In this document: positions 1-6,938 of the stretch, piece by piece
Layout: the number at the start of each line of letters is the position of its first letter
Position numbering within the stretch: the stretch's first letter is position 1
Source of the DNA: an uncultured Francisella sp.
GTDB taxonomy: Bacteria > Pseudomonadota > Gammaproteobacteria > Burkholderiales > Neisseriaceae
DNA length: 9,922 bases
Assembly: GCA_905373555.1 (NCBI GenBank)
Contig: CAJPTP010000019.1
Location: 1-9,922 of the forward strand
Direction: 5' to 3'
Program-made: the position numbers and the translations under genes
Notes under the pieces: generated by a model
What the model saw: the letters and a program-made list of their open reading frames with translations, nothing else
Database searches by the model: none
Told to the model about the DNA's origin: nothing

Positions 1-127
1 TTGGCCTTCGCCTTTTCAGGATGGGGCGGCGCCGAATCGCGCCCGCGCCCGGATTGGGCGCGGGGATTGTACGAAATTTCGCCCGAGCGCGGCTCGGGCC
101 GGGTTCGCGGCTTGAGGCCGCCGGGCT
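1..127. other. Non-coding stretch upstream of parB with two stem-loops
   Basis: No frame here gives a recognisable protein end. In particular, no ParA C-terminus is visible, although parA is the usual neighbour upstream of parB. Two perfect inverted repeats are present. The first is CCCGCGCCC (42-50) pairing with GGGCGCGGG (56-64) around the loop GGATT. The second is GCCCGAGC (81-88) pairing with GCTCGGGC (92-99) around GCG. Neither is followed by a clean T-run, so they are weak terminator candidates for a gene to the left, or leader structures for parB. I see no convincing promoter. Confidence 0.5.
42..64 (+). repeat. 9-bp stem-loop upstream of parB
   Basis: Perfect inverted repeat of nine G/C pairs with a five-base loop, followed by the moderately AT-rich run ATTGTACGAAATTT. 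It may be a factor-assisted or weak intrinsic terminator for the gene left of the window. That role is inference; only the pairing is seen. Confidence 0.5.
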
Positions 128-1213
128 GTGCACAAGATGTCAAGAAGCGCAAAAAAAGGGTTGGGCCGGGGGCTGGATTCTTTGCTTCCGGGCTTCGGCG
201 CCGATCTCGGCGCGCGCGGCGAATCGACCTTGAGGTCGATCGCGGTCGATCGATTGCGCCCGAGCCGTTTTCAGGCGCGCGCCGAGATGGACGCGCAGGC
301 GCTGGAGGAGCTGTCCCGGTCGATCGCCCAAGAGGGGGTGATTCAGCCTTTGGTCGCGCGCGCCGCCGACGCCGAGGGCATGCACGAGCTGATCGCGGGC
401 GAGCGGCGCTGGCGCGCCGCGAAAATGGCGGGGCTAAGCGAGGTGCCGGCCGTCGTCAAGGACGTCGACGACAAGACGGCGATGATGCTGGGCTTGGCCG
501 AGAACATGCAGCGGCAAAACCTCAACCCCATCGACGAGGCCCGCGGGCTGAAGCGCTTGGCCGACGAGTTTGGGATGAACGCCGAGGGCATCGCCAACGC
601 CTTGGGCCGGCCGCGCAGCACCGTGAGCAACGCCCTGCGCCTGCTCAATCTTGAGCCCGAGGCGCAAAAGCTTTTGGCCGACAGGCGCTTGGGCGCGGGC
701 CACGGCAAGGCGCTGCTGGCCTTGGGCGCGCAGGAGCAGGTGCGCTTGGCGGGCTTGGCCGCCGAAAACGGTTGGTCGGTGCGCGAGATCGAGCGCCGGG
801 TCAAGGAGATGCGCGGCGGCTTGGGCGAGCCCGACGCTGCGGGAGACTCGGGCGCCTTGGGCGTCTTGGGCGCCGAGGGCTCGGCGCAGGCGGCGGGCGC
901 GGCGGCGGGCGCGGAGGCCGAGGATGCGGGCTTCGATTATGTCCTGGGCGACGCCGCCGAGGACGCGCCCGCCGCCGAAGCGTCGGGCAAGAAAGGCGCG
1001 TCGGGAAGGCCAAGCCGCGAGCTTGGTCCCGAGGAAAAAGCCGAGGCGGCGCTGCTGCAAAGGGCGCAAGACGCCGTGCGCGACCGCTTCGCCCTTGAAG
1101 CCACGTTCCGCCGCGCCGGGCCCGCCAAAGGCGCGTTGACGCTGAAGTGGGATGGCTTGGAGCAGTTCGACCGGATGATGAAGATGTTGGGCGTCGATCC
1201 CGAGGAGCTTTGA
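128..1213 (+). CDS. parB: ParB chromosome-partitioning protein (parS-binding CTPase)
   Basis: ParB of the chromosomal ParABS system loads at parS sites near the origin, slides as a CTP-dependent clamp and cooperates with ParA in segregation. Seen here (361 aa): the N-terminal KKGLGRGLDSLL (residues 9-20) typical of the ParA-contacting tail; the ParB/Spo0J nuclease-like fold with the CTP/arginine motif GERRWRA (91-97); ENMQRQNLNPIDEA (125-138); a helix-turn-helix around 141-175 (GIANALGRPRSTVSNALRLL); and a C-terminal dimerisation region (about 302-358). Residues about 231-300 form an Ala/Gly/Glu-rich linker with tandem repeats, longer than usual, which explains the length against about 280-310 for the family. 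The start is GTG 128, with GAGG at 114-117. ATG 137 (MSRSAKKGLG) is equally possible and fits homologues well. The gene has its own terminator and is not co-transcribed with atp by any strong signal. Confidence 0.95.
   Translation: MHKMSRSAKKGLGRGLDSLLPGFGADLGARGESTLRSIAVDRLRPSRFQARAEMDAQALEELSRSIAQEGVIQPLVARAADAEGMHELIAGERRWRAAKMAGLSEVPAVVKDVDDKTAMMLGLAENMQRQNLNPIDEARGLKRLADEFGMNAEGIANALGRPRSTVSNALRLLNLEPEAQKLLADRRLGAGHGKALLALGAQEQVRLAGLAAENGWSVREIERRVKEMRGGLGEPDAAGDSGALGVLGAEGSAQAAGAAAGAEAEDAGFDYVLGDAAEDAPAAEASGKKGASGRPSRELGPEEKAEAALLQRAQDAVRDRFALEATFRRAGPAKGALTLKWDGLEQFDRMMKMLGVDPEEL
856..914 (+). repeat. Short tandem repeats in the ParB linker
   Basis: CTTGGGCGT/C occurs twice in tandem (856-864, 865-873), and CGGCGGGCGCGG occurs twice in tandem (891-902, 903-914). 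Both are in frame and encode the Ala/Gly-rich linker of ParB (ALGVLGAE and AAGAAAGAEAE). Confidence 0.7.
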
Positions 1214-1229
1214 GCTTGGGCCGCCTTGG

Positions 1230-1275
1230 GCGGCGGCGCCGCCGAGCTTCGGCCGGCCCCGCCGCCGCTTTTTTT
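1230..1275 (+). terminator. Rho-independent terminator of parB
   Basis: GCGGCGGCG (1230-1238) pairs perfectly with CGCCGCCGC (1260-1268) and is followed at once by seven T (1269-1275). The loop holds a smaller stem CCGA/TCGG. It lies 16 bases after the parB stop and separates parB from the atp promoters. Overlapping alternative pairings exist (for example CCGCC 1221-1225 with GGCGG 1229-1233). Confidence 0.85.
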
Positions 1276-1290
1276 GCGCCGCTGCGCAAG

Positions 1291-1318
1291 ATGACCGCAG
1301 CGACCGATATGTTAGAAT
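1291..1318 (+). promoter_or_regulatory. Sigma-70 promoter P1 of the atp operon
   Basis: The -35-like ATGACC (1291-1296) is followed by a 16-base spacer and the -10 box TAGAAT (1313-1318), preceded by the extended TG (1310-1311). It sits just past the parB terminator and about 150 bases before atpI, so it is the best candidate for driving the ATP synthase operon. Its transcript would begin near 1325 and carry a structured leader. The start point is inferred. Confidence 0.65.
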
Positions 1319-1335
1319 GCGCTGCGCCGGACGGC

Positions 1336-1375
1336 CGGCCGAAACGGCCGCGCTTTTCGGCGCTTGCCCAAGCGC
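1336..1375 (+). repeat. Stem-loops in the atp leader
   Basis: Two perfect inverted repeats lie in the RNA expected from P1. CGGCCG (1336-1341) and CGGCCG (1345-1350) surround AAA. GCGCTTG (1360-1366) and CAAGCGC (1369-1375) surround CC. No T-run follows, so these are not terminators. They could affect leader stability, but any role is inference. Confidence 0.4.
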
Positions 1376-1422
1376 GCCGCCCGCCCGGATTGGCGTTCGG
1401 CGGCGAAGCGCGCGGCGCCGTA

Positions 1423-1431
1423 TGCTAGAAT
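1423..1431 (+). promoter_or_regulatory. Possible second atp promoter P2 (extended -10)
   Basis: TGCTAGAAT (TG at 1423-1424, TAGAAT at 1426-1431) repeats the P1 -10 region: 15 bases at 1421-1435 match 1308-1322 with one difference. No good -35 is visible at the right distance, so it would rely on the extended -10. Transcription would begin near 1438, leaving about 30 leader bases before ATG 1469. The box overlaps the alternative ATG at 1430, which argues against that start for a P2 transcript. Confidence 0.5.
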
Positions 1432-1468
1432 GCGCGCCGCGCTTTGGCGCGGCCCGGGCGTGGGATCA

Positions 1469-1885
1469 ATGAGCGGAACCTTGGCTTTTTCTTTGGCTCA
1501 GGCCGTCGCGGCGTGCGCCTTGTTCGCGTTGGGCTTTGCGCTGTTTGGGCCGGGCTCGGGCTCGGCTCTGGCTTGGGGCGTCGCCGCCTACGCCGCGCCG
1601 TACTTGGCGGGGATCGGGATGTTGCGGCTTTTTCCCGCTCAGGGGACGGCGGGGCCGCTGTTGGGCTTGGCCGCGGCGATGTTCGCCCGCTTCGCGGGCT
1701 CCTTGGCGGGGCTGGTCGCTTTGGCCGTCGTTTTGCGGGGGCGGTTTCTTTTCGCCTTCGCCGGTTTTTTCACGGCTTTTGTCTTGGGCTCGGTCGTTTT
1801 CGCCTTGGGCTTCGCGGGCTCCGCCATCCGGACTCCGGCGGGGTCAAGCCGCGATTCGGCCGGATCGGCCGGATCGGCCGATTAA
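1469..1885 (+). CDS. atpI: AtpI, ATP synthase accessory membrane protein
   Basis: AtpI (UncI family) is a small membrane protein encoded first in many atp operons and linked to c-ring assembly and stability; it is not a structural subunit. The 138-aa product is strongly hydrophobic with about four membrane segments (roughly residues 7-26, 31-52, 58-88, and 92-117), followed by a short polar Ser/Gly/Asp tail (SSRDSAGSAGSAD). Sequence conservation in this family is low, so the call rests on topology, size and position directly before atpB. ATG 1469 was chosen because P2 lies just upstream and the product then starts close to the first membrane helix. ATG 1430 or TTG 1364 would add hydrophilic, Arg-rich residues unlike the family. 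The ribosome-binding site is weak (GGGA, only three bases before the start), perhaps giving low expression. The tail is encoded by 9-base tandem repeats. Confidence 0.8.
   Translation: MSGTLAFSLAQAVAACALFALGFALFGPGSGSALAWGVAAYAAPYLAGIGMLRLFPAQGTAGPLLGLAAAMFARFAGSLAGLVALAVVLRGRFLFAFAGFFTAFVLGSVVFALGFAGSAIRTPAGSSRDSAGSAGSAD
1853..1879 (+). repeat. 9-nt tandem repeat at the end of atpI
   Basis: Three consecutive nine-base units: GATTCGGCC (1853-1861), GGATCGGCC (1862-1870) and GGATCGGCC (1871-1879). They encode the repetitive DSAGSAGSA tail of AtpI. The unit is in frame, so expansion or loss would not break the gene. Confidence 0.7.
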
Positions 1886-1946
1886 CCCGCGTTTGTTTTT
1901 GGGGCTCGCGCCCGCGCCTCCTCGAAGGCCGGCTTCGGACTCTTAA

Positions 1947-1964
1947 TCTTTCCGATCTTTCCGA
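1947..1964 (+). repeat. 9-nt tandem duplication upstream of atpB
   Basis: TCTTTCCGA occurs twice in direct succession (1947-1955 and 1956-1964) in the 118-base gap between atpI and atpB. The gap also contains the small inverted repeat CGAAG/CTTCG (1923-1927, 1933-1937). No promoter or terminator is clear here. Confidence 0.6.
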
Positions 1965-2003
1965 TTGCGCCCTTCGCTTTCGCTACCGGGGAAGTCAAAG
2001 AAT

Positions 2004-2870
2004 ATGTCGAATTCCGCATCAGAGTACATCGTCCACCATTTGACGAACCTCACGAACCACACGCTTCCCGGCGCCCACGGCGCCGCGCAAAGCAGCATCA
2101 TCGACTTCAGCTACATCAACTGGGACACGCTGTTTTTCTCCTCTTTCTTGGGCGCGCTGATGTGCTATGGGCTGTGGCGGGCGGCCAAGCAGGCCTCGGC
2201 CAAGGCGCCCGGGCGCTTTTTGTGCGCGGTGGAGATCTTGGTGGAGTTCGTCGACGGCATGAGCAAGGAGATCATCCCCAACGACAAGACGCGGCGCATG
2301 ATGAGCCCCATGGCCTTGACGTTGCTGATCTGGATCTTCATGATGAACTTCATGGATCTGCTGCCCATCGACTTGATTCCCCGCAGTTTCCAAGCGGCCA
2401 CGGGCGACCCGCACGCCTTTATCCGCCCCGTGCCCACCGCCGACATCAATCTCACGCTGTCCTTGTCGGGCGCCGTTTTGATCTTGAGCATCTACTACGG
2501 CGTCAAGATCCACGGCTTGGGCGGCTGGCTCAAGGGGCTCTTGACCGCGCCTTTCGGCAAAAACCCGCTGCTGTGGGTTTTCAACTTCGCCCTGAACATC
2601 GTCGAATACTTGGCCAAGATGGTTTCCCACGGCTTGCGACTGTTCGGCAACATGTACGCGGGCGAGATGGTGTTCATGCTCATCGCGATGCTGGGCGGCT
2701 ACTGGATGTCGGGCCACGATTTGGGCCTGCTGGATCCGATCATGTACATCCTGCATCTGTTCACGGGCGCCATTTGGACCATCTTCCACGTGCTGATCAT
2801 CTCGATCCAAGCGTTCATTTTCTCGGTTTTGGCCTTGATTTACGTCGGCCAAGCCCACGAGTCGCATTGA
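2004..2870 (+). CDS. atpB: F1Fo ATP synthase subunit a (Fo proton channel)
   Basis: Subunit a forms the two aqueous half-channels and, with the c-ring, converts proton flow into rotation in the inner membrane. The 288-aa product is close to the betaproteobacterial size. The N-terminus (SEYIVHHLTNL, 5-15) is typical. The essential arginine is R212 in GLRLFGNMYAGE (equivalent to E. coli aR210), with E221 matching aE219. In the last helix H262 and Q269 in IFHVLIISIQAFIF match E. coli H245 and Q252. NFMDLLPIDLIP (115-126) is the usual turn after a membrane helix. The start at ATG 2004 follows GGGGAAG (1988-1994) and fits homologues; an upstream TTG at 1965 would add 13 unlikely residues. It is followed by a 160-base gap holding a palindrome before atpE. 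Confidence 0.97.
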   Translation: MSNSASEYIVHHLTNLTNHTLPGAHGAAQSSIIDFSYINWDTLFFSSFLGALMCYGLWRAAKQASAKAPGRFLCAVEILVEFVDGMSKEIIPNDKTRRMMSPMALTLLIWIFMMNFMDLLPIDLIPRSFQAATGDPHAFIRPVPTADINLTLSLSGAVLILSIYYGVKIHGLGGWLKGLLTAPFGKNPLLWVFNFALNIVEYLAKMVSHGLRLFGNMYAGEMVFMLIAMLGGYWMSGHDLGLLDPIMYILHLFTGAIWTIFHVLIISIQAFIFSVLALIYVGQAHESH

Positions 2871-2891
2871 CGCCCGCGGGTTTGGGCGAAT

Positions 2892-2913
2892 CGCGCCGGG
2901 CGCGCCCGGCGCG
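2892..2913 (+). repeat. 22-bp perfect palindrome between atpB and atpE
   Basis: CGCGCCGGGCG (2892-2902) is followed directly by its exact reverse complement (2903-2913). In RNA this can fold as a nine-pair stem with a GCGC loop. It lies 21 bases after the atpB stop. Downstream, GGCCAA (2930-2935) pairs with TTGGCC (2945-2950) and GCCGCG (2948-2953) with CGCGGC (2956-2961). No T-run follows the palindrome, so it is not a classical terminator; processing or stabilisation is more likely. Confidence 0.7.
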
Positions 2914-2980
2914 CGCTTGCCCGGGGTCCGGCCAAGGGTTGCTTTTGGCCGCGGTCGCGGCGATTTGTCGCAGTCCTAGC

Positions 2981-3030
2981 TGTTGTCAGTATCAACCTCG
3001 CTTTTTTATCACTCGATAGGAGTCTTTGTC
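2981..3030 (+). promoter_or_regulatory. AT-rich translation-initiation region of atpE
   Basis: By my count 30 of these 50 bases are A or T, against a GC-rich background, including six T in a row (3002-3007). It ends in the strong ribosome-binding site AGGAG (3018-3022), eight bases before ATG 3031. E. coli has a U-rich unstructured enhancer before atpE that boosts synthesis of the c subunit, and the layout here is similar. That it acts so in this organism is inference. Confidence 0.6.
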
Positions 3031-3270
3031 ATGGGAATTGGTGGTCTCATCGCAATTGCTTGCGGCATCATCATCGGCCTGGGCGCGTGCGGCGCCTCGA
3101 TCGGCATCGGCGTGTTGGGCGCCAAATACCTCGAGGCTTCCGCCCGCCAGCCCGAGCTGATGGGCTCGCTGCAAACCAAACTGTTCATTATCGCCGGCCT
3201 GATCGACGCCGCCTTCCTGATCGGCGTGGCCATGGCGTTGATGTTCGCCTTCGCCAACCCCTTCAGTTGA
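3031..3270 (+). CDS. atpE: F1Fo ATP synthase subunit c (rotor ring)
   Basis: Subunit c is the hairpin protein that assembles into the rotating membrane ring, one proton bound per subunit. The 79-aa product shows two membrane helices: the first (about 4-30) with the Gly/Ala packing motif GLGACGASIGIGVLG, the second about 50-76. The polar loop is ARQPEL (38-43), which contacts gamma and epsilon. The proton-carrying acid is D59 in GLIDAAFLIGVA, equivalent to E. coli D61. There is an Asp and no Glu-Ser/Thr sodium-site pattern, so a proton-type ring is expected. The start ATG 3031 has an AGGAG site eight bases upstream. A TTG at 2983 in the same frame would add 16 residues across this ribosome-binding site and is rejected. 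Stem-loops lie on both sides, in the gaps to atpB and atpF. Confidence 0.97.
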   Translation: MGIGGLIAIACGIIIGLGACGASIGIGVLGAKYLEASARQPELMGSLQTKLFIIAGLIDAAFLIGVAMALMFAFANPFS

Positions 3271-3336
3271 TCGGGAAGCATCGGGGGGCTATGCGCGCGC
3301 AAAGGCCCTTTCCGGGCTTGGACATTCAATCAACGC

Positions 3337-3364
3337 CGGCCTTGAGAGCTTCGGCTCAAGGCCG
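3337..3364 (+). repeat. 10-bp hairpin between atpE and atpF
   Basis: CGGCCTTGAG (3337-3346) pairs perfectly with CTCAAGGCCG (3355-3364). A competing fold gives GAGC/GCTC (3346-3349, 3354-3357) closed by a C-TTCG-G loop, an extra-stable tetraloop in RNA, on an outer seven-pair stem with a two-base bulge. No T-run follows. It lies 20 bases before atpF, in a 114-base gap. Confidence 0.7.
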
Positions 3365-3384
3365 ATCGAAGCAAGGCAAGTCGC

Positions 3385-3855
3385 ATGAACATTAACGCAA
3401 GCTTGATCGCCCAATTGATCGTCTTCATCATTTTGGTGTGGTTCACGATGAAGTTCATCTGGCCGCCCATCATGAAGGCGTTGGATGAGCGGTCCGGGAA
3501 AATCGCGGAGGGCTTGGCCGCTGCGGAGCGCGGAAAGAGCGATTTCGAACAGGCGGAAAAACGCGTGGCCGAAATTCTCGCCCAAGGCCGCCAGCAGTCT
3601 TTGGAAATGGTGGGCAATGCCGACAAAAAGGCCGCCCAGATCGTCGAAGAGGCGAAGACCAAGGCTGAGGAGAAGCAAGGCGAGATCTTTGCCAAGGGCA
3701 AGGATGACCTTCAGGCCGCCGTCAACCAGGCCCGCGAGCAGTTGCGCGAGCAGGTCGCGATCTTGGCGGTCAAGGGCGCCGAGCAGATTCTGCGCCGCGA
3801 GGTCGACGCCTCCAAGCACGCCGAGATTCTGGAAGCGCTCAAGAAGGAGCTGTGA
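3385..3855 (+). CDS. atpF: F1Fo ATP synthase subunit b (peripheral stalk)
   Basis: Subunit b anchors the peripheral stalk in the membrane and, as a dimer, holds F1 against rotation by binding delta. The 156-aa length equals that of E. coli b. One N-terminal membrane helix (about 5-25, NINASLIAQLIVFIILVWF) is followed by WPPIM (26-30) and the conserved R36 in DERSGKIAEG. A long charged, Ala-rich helical region (about 38-120) should form the right-handed coiled coil. REQVAILAVKGAEQILRREV near the C-terminus is the usual delta-binding end. The ribosome-binding site is modest (AAGG 3373-3376). Its 3' end carries the AAGGAG (3844-3849) used by atpH, three bases separate the genes, and translational coupling is likely. 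Confidence 0.97.
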   Translation: MNINASLIAQLIVFIILVWFTMKFIWPPIMKALDERSGKIAEGLAAAERGKSDFEQAEKRVAEILAQGRQQSLEMVGNADKKAAQIVEEAKTKAEEKQGEIFAKGKDDLQAAVNQAREQLREQVAILAVKGAEQILRREVDASKHAEILEALKKEL

Positions 3856-3858
3856 CCG

Positions 3859-4398
3859 ATGGCAGAGATCGCAACCGTGGCGAGGCCCTACGCCAAGGCC
3901 CTGTACGCCGTGGCCAGGGAAAAAGGCAAAGTGGGGGAATGGCGAGAGCAGCTCGCCGGCTTGGCGGCCGTCGCGGCCGACGAGAAAGTGGCGGGCTACC
4001 TCTCGAGCCCTGAGGTGGGGACGGAGCGCCAAGGCGAGGCTTTTCTCAAGCTTGTCGAGTCGCTCAACGTCGAGGGCGAGCTGAGAAACCTCATCAACGC
4101 GATGGCCTCCAACGACAGGCTGTCGGTGTTGGGCGAGGTGCATCGGCAGTTCATCGCCATGGCAGACGCGGAGCAAAGCGTCCAGAAGGCCGTCATTTAC
4201 ACCCCTTATCCGATCGAAGACGCCCAGTTGGAAAGTATCGTCGCCTCCATTCAAAAAAGCAGGGGCGTGAGGATCGATCCCACCGTTCAGATCGACCGGT
4301 CGCTGATCGGCGGCCTGAAGATCGAGTTCGGGGACAAGGTGCTCGATTTGAGCTACAAGGGGCGCCTTGAACAGCTTTACGCCTCCATGAAAAATTAG
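3859..4398 (+). CDS. atpH: F1Fo ATP synthase subunit delta
   Basis: Delta (OSCP-like) sits on top of F1 and joins alpha subunits to the b dimer. The 179-aa product matches the family's usual size. The N-terminus (ATVARPYAKALYAVARE, 5-21) is the typical start of the helical domain that binds alpha. The C-terminal family signature is clear: IDRSLIGGLKIEFGDKVLDL, followed by SYKGRLEQL. The gene begins three bases after the atpF stop, with its AAGGAG site inside atpF, and its own stop overlaps the ribosome-binding site of atpA. This tight packing suggests coupled translation of b, delta and alpha, fitting their near-equal assembly. Confidence 0.97.
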   Translation: MAEIATVARPYAKALYAVAREKGKVGEWREQLAGLAAVAADEKVAGYLSSPEVGTERQGEAFLKLVESLNVEGELRNLINAMASNDRLSVLGEVHRQFIAMADAEQSVQKAVIYTPYPIEDAQLESIVASIQKSRGVRIDPTVQIDRSLIGGLKIEFGDKVLDLSYKGRLEQLYASMKN

Positions 4399-4407
4399 GA
4401 GAATCCA

Positions 4408-5967
<1,560 letters not shown>

Positions 5968-5973
5968 CGAGCC

Positions 5974-6001
5974 GGCAAGGCCGCCCTTGGGCGGCCTTGC
6001 C
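5974..6001 (+). repeat. 13-bp perfect hairpin between atpA and atpG
   Basis: GGCAAGGCCGCCC (5974-5986) pairs with GGGCGGCCTTGCC (5989-6001) around TT; in practice the loop would be the four bases CTTG. It starts six bases after the atpA stop. The sequence after it is TTGGGCG, without a T-run, so it should not fully terminate. A partial terminator, a 3'-end stabiliser or an RNase processing point within the operon are possible. Confidence 0.75.
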
Positions 6002-6041
6002 TTGGGCGCGCAGTCGCATCGCAGCCAAAGAAAGGCGAGAG

Positions 6042-6911
6042 ATGGCAGTCGGAAAAGAGATTCTCACCAAAATCCGAAGCGTGCAAAGCACGCAGAAGAT
6101 CACGCGCGCGATGGAAATGGTGTCGACCTCGAAAATGAGGCGAACCCAAGACCAGATGCGCCAAGCCCGCCCCTACGCGGAGTACGTGCGCGTGGTGATG
6201 GGCCATTTGGCGTCGACGCAGGAAAAAAACCTGGCCATTTTGTCCAAGCACGAGCGCGTCCGCCGCGCCGCGATTGTCCTGATCACACCGGACAAGGGGT
6301 TGTGCGGCGGCATGAACGCCAACGTCCTCAAGCGTTTTTACCACTTGGTGCGCGACTACCAAGACCAAGGGGTCGACGTCGAGGTGGTGTGCTTGGGATC
6401 CAAAGGATTGGCCGCATGCCGCAGAATCGGGGTCAATGTCGTGGCCAGCGCCGTGAACTTGGGCGACAAGCCCAAGCTTGAGTCATTGCTCGGCGGCGCC
6501 ACCTTGGCCGTCAACGCCTACGTTGAGGGCAAGATCGACGCCGTGCATTTGGTTTACACGCGCTTTGTCAACACGATGAAGCAGGAGCCCGTGGCCGAGA
6601 TTCTTTTGCCCATCGGCGAGGATGTCTTGCAGCCTTCTTCCGAGATCAGCCACGGCTGGGACTACCTTTACGAGCCCGACCCGTTGACGGTGCTGGAGTA
6701 CTTGGTGCGCCGGTACTTGGAGTCGGTCGTGTACCAAGCGGTTTGCGAGAACATGGCCAGCGAGCAGGCCGCGCGCATGGTGGCGATGAAAGCCGCGACG
6801 GACAACGCCAGCGGGCTGATTCGCAACCTGCGCTTGGTGTACAACAAATCCCGCCAGGCGGCGATCACCACGGAGCTTACCGAGATCGTGGCCGGCGCCG
6901 CAGCCGTGTGA
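6042..6911 (+). CDS. atpG: F1Fo ATP synthase subunit gamma (central stalk)
   Basis: Gamma is the rotating shaft that links the c-ring to the alpha/beta hexamer. The 289-aa product has the usual N-terminal helix (GKEILTKIRSVQSTQKITRA, from residue 4, then MEMVSTSKMRR), the nucleotide-fold-like middle domain with TPDKGLCGGMNANV, and the C-terminal signature AITTELTEIVAGAAAV at the very end, where the second coiled-coil helix enters the hexamer. Start ATG 6042 follows AAAGG (6031-6035). A TTG at 5997 in frame lies inside the preceding hairpin and is rejected. The gap to atpD is 27 bases. Confidence 0.97.
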   Translation: MAVGKEILTKIRSVQSTQKITRAMEMVSTSKMRRTQDQMRQARPYAEYVRVVMGHLASTQEKNLAILSKHERVRRAAIVLITPDKGLCGGMNANVLKRFYHLVRDYQDQGVDVEVVCLGSKGLAACRRIGVNVVASAVNLGDKPKLESLLGGATLAVNAYVEGKIDAVHLVYTRFVNTMKQEPVAEILLPIGEDVLQPSSEISHGWDYLYEPDPLTVLEYLVRRYLESVVYQAVCENMASEQAARMVAMKAATDNASGLIRNLRLVYNKSRQAAITTELTEIVAGAAAV

Positions 6912-6938
6912 CGGCCCCAACTGGATAAGGACAGACAT

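Noticed and set aside
127..136. DnaA-box-like TGTGCACAA at the parB start
   Set aside because: Single copy with one mismatch to the consensus, inside the start of a gene, and no AT-rich unwinding region nearby. No origin is supported.
1364..1468. Longer AtpI starting at TTG 1364 or ATG 1430
   Set aside because: The added residues are Arg/Pro-rich and hydrophilic, without a ribosome-binding site, and the P2 -10 box overlaps ATG 1430. ATG 1430 cannot be fully excluded for P1 transcripts.
2871..3030. Internal promoter before atpE
   Set aside because: The AT-rich stretch has no convincing -35/-10 pair at proper spacing; a translational role fits better.
3031..3270. Loss of the E. coli Pro64 equivalent in subunit c (F62 instead), as a possible oddity
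   Set aside because: The local sequence GLIDAAFLIGV is, as I recall, normal for betaproteobacterial c subunits, and the essential acid D59 is present.
3031..3270. Sodium-dependent ATP synthase
   Set aside because: The sodium-site pattern in helix 2 (Glu followed by Ser/Thr) is absent; the carboxylate is Asp in a proton-type context.
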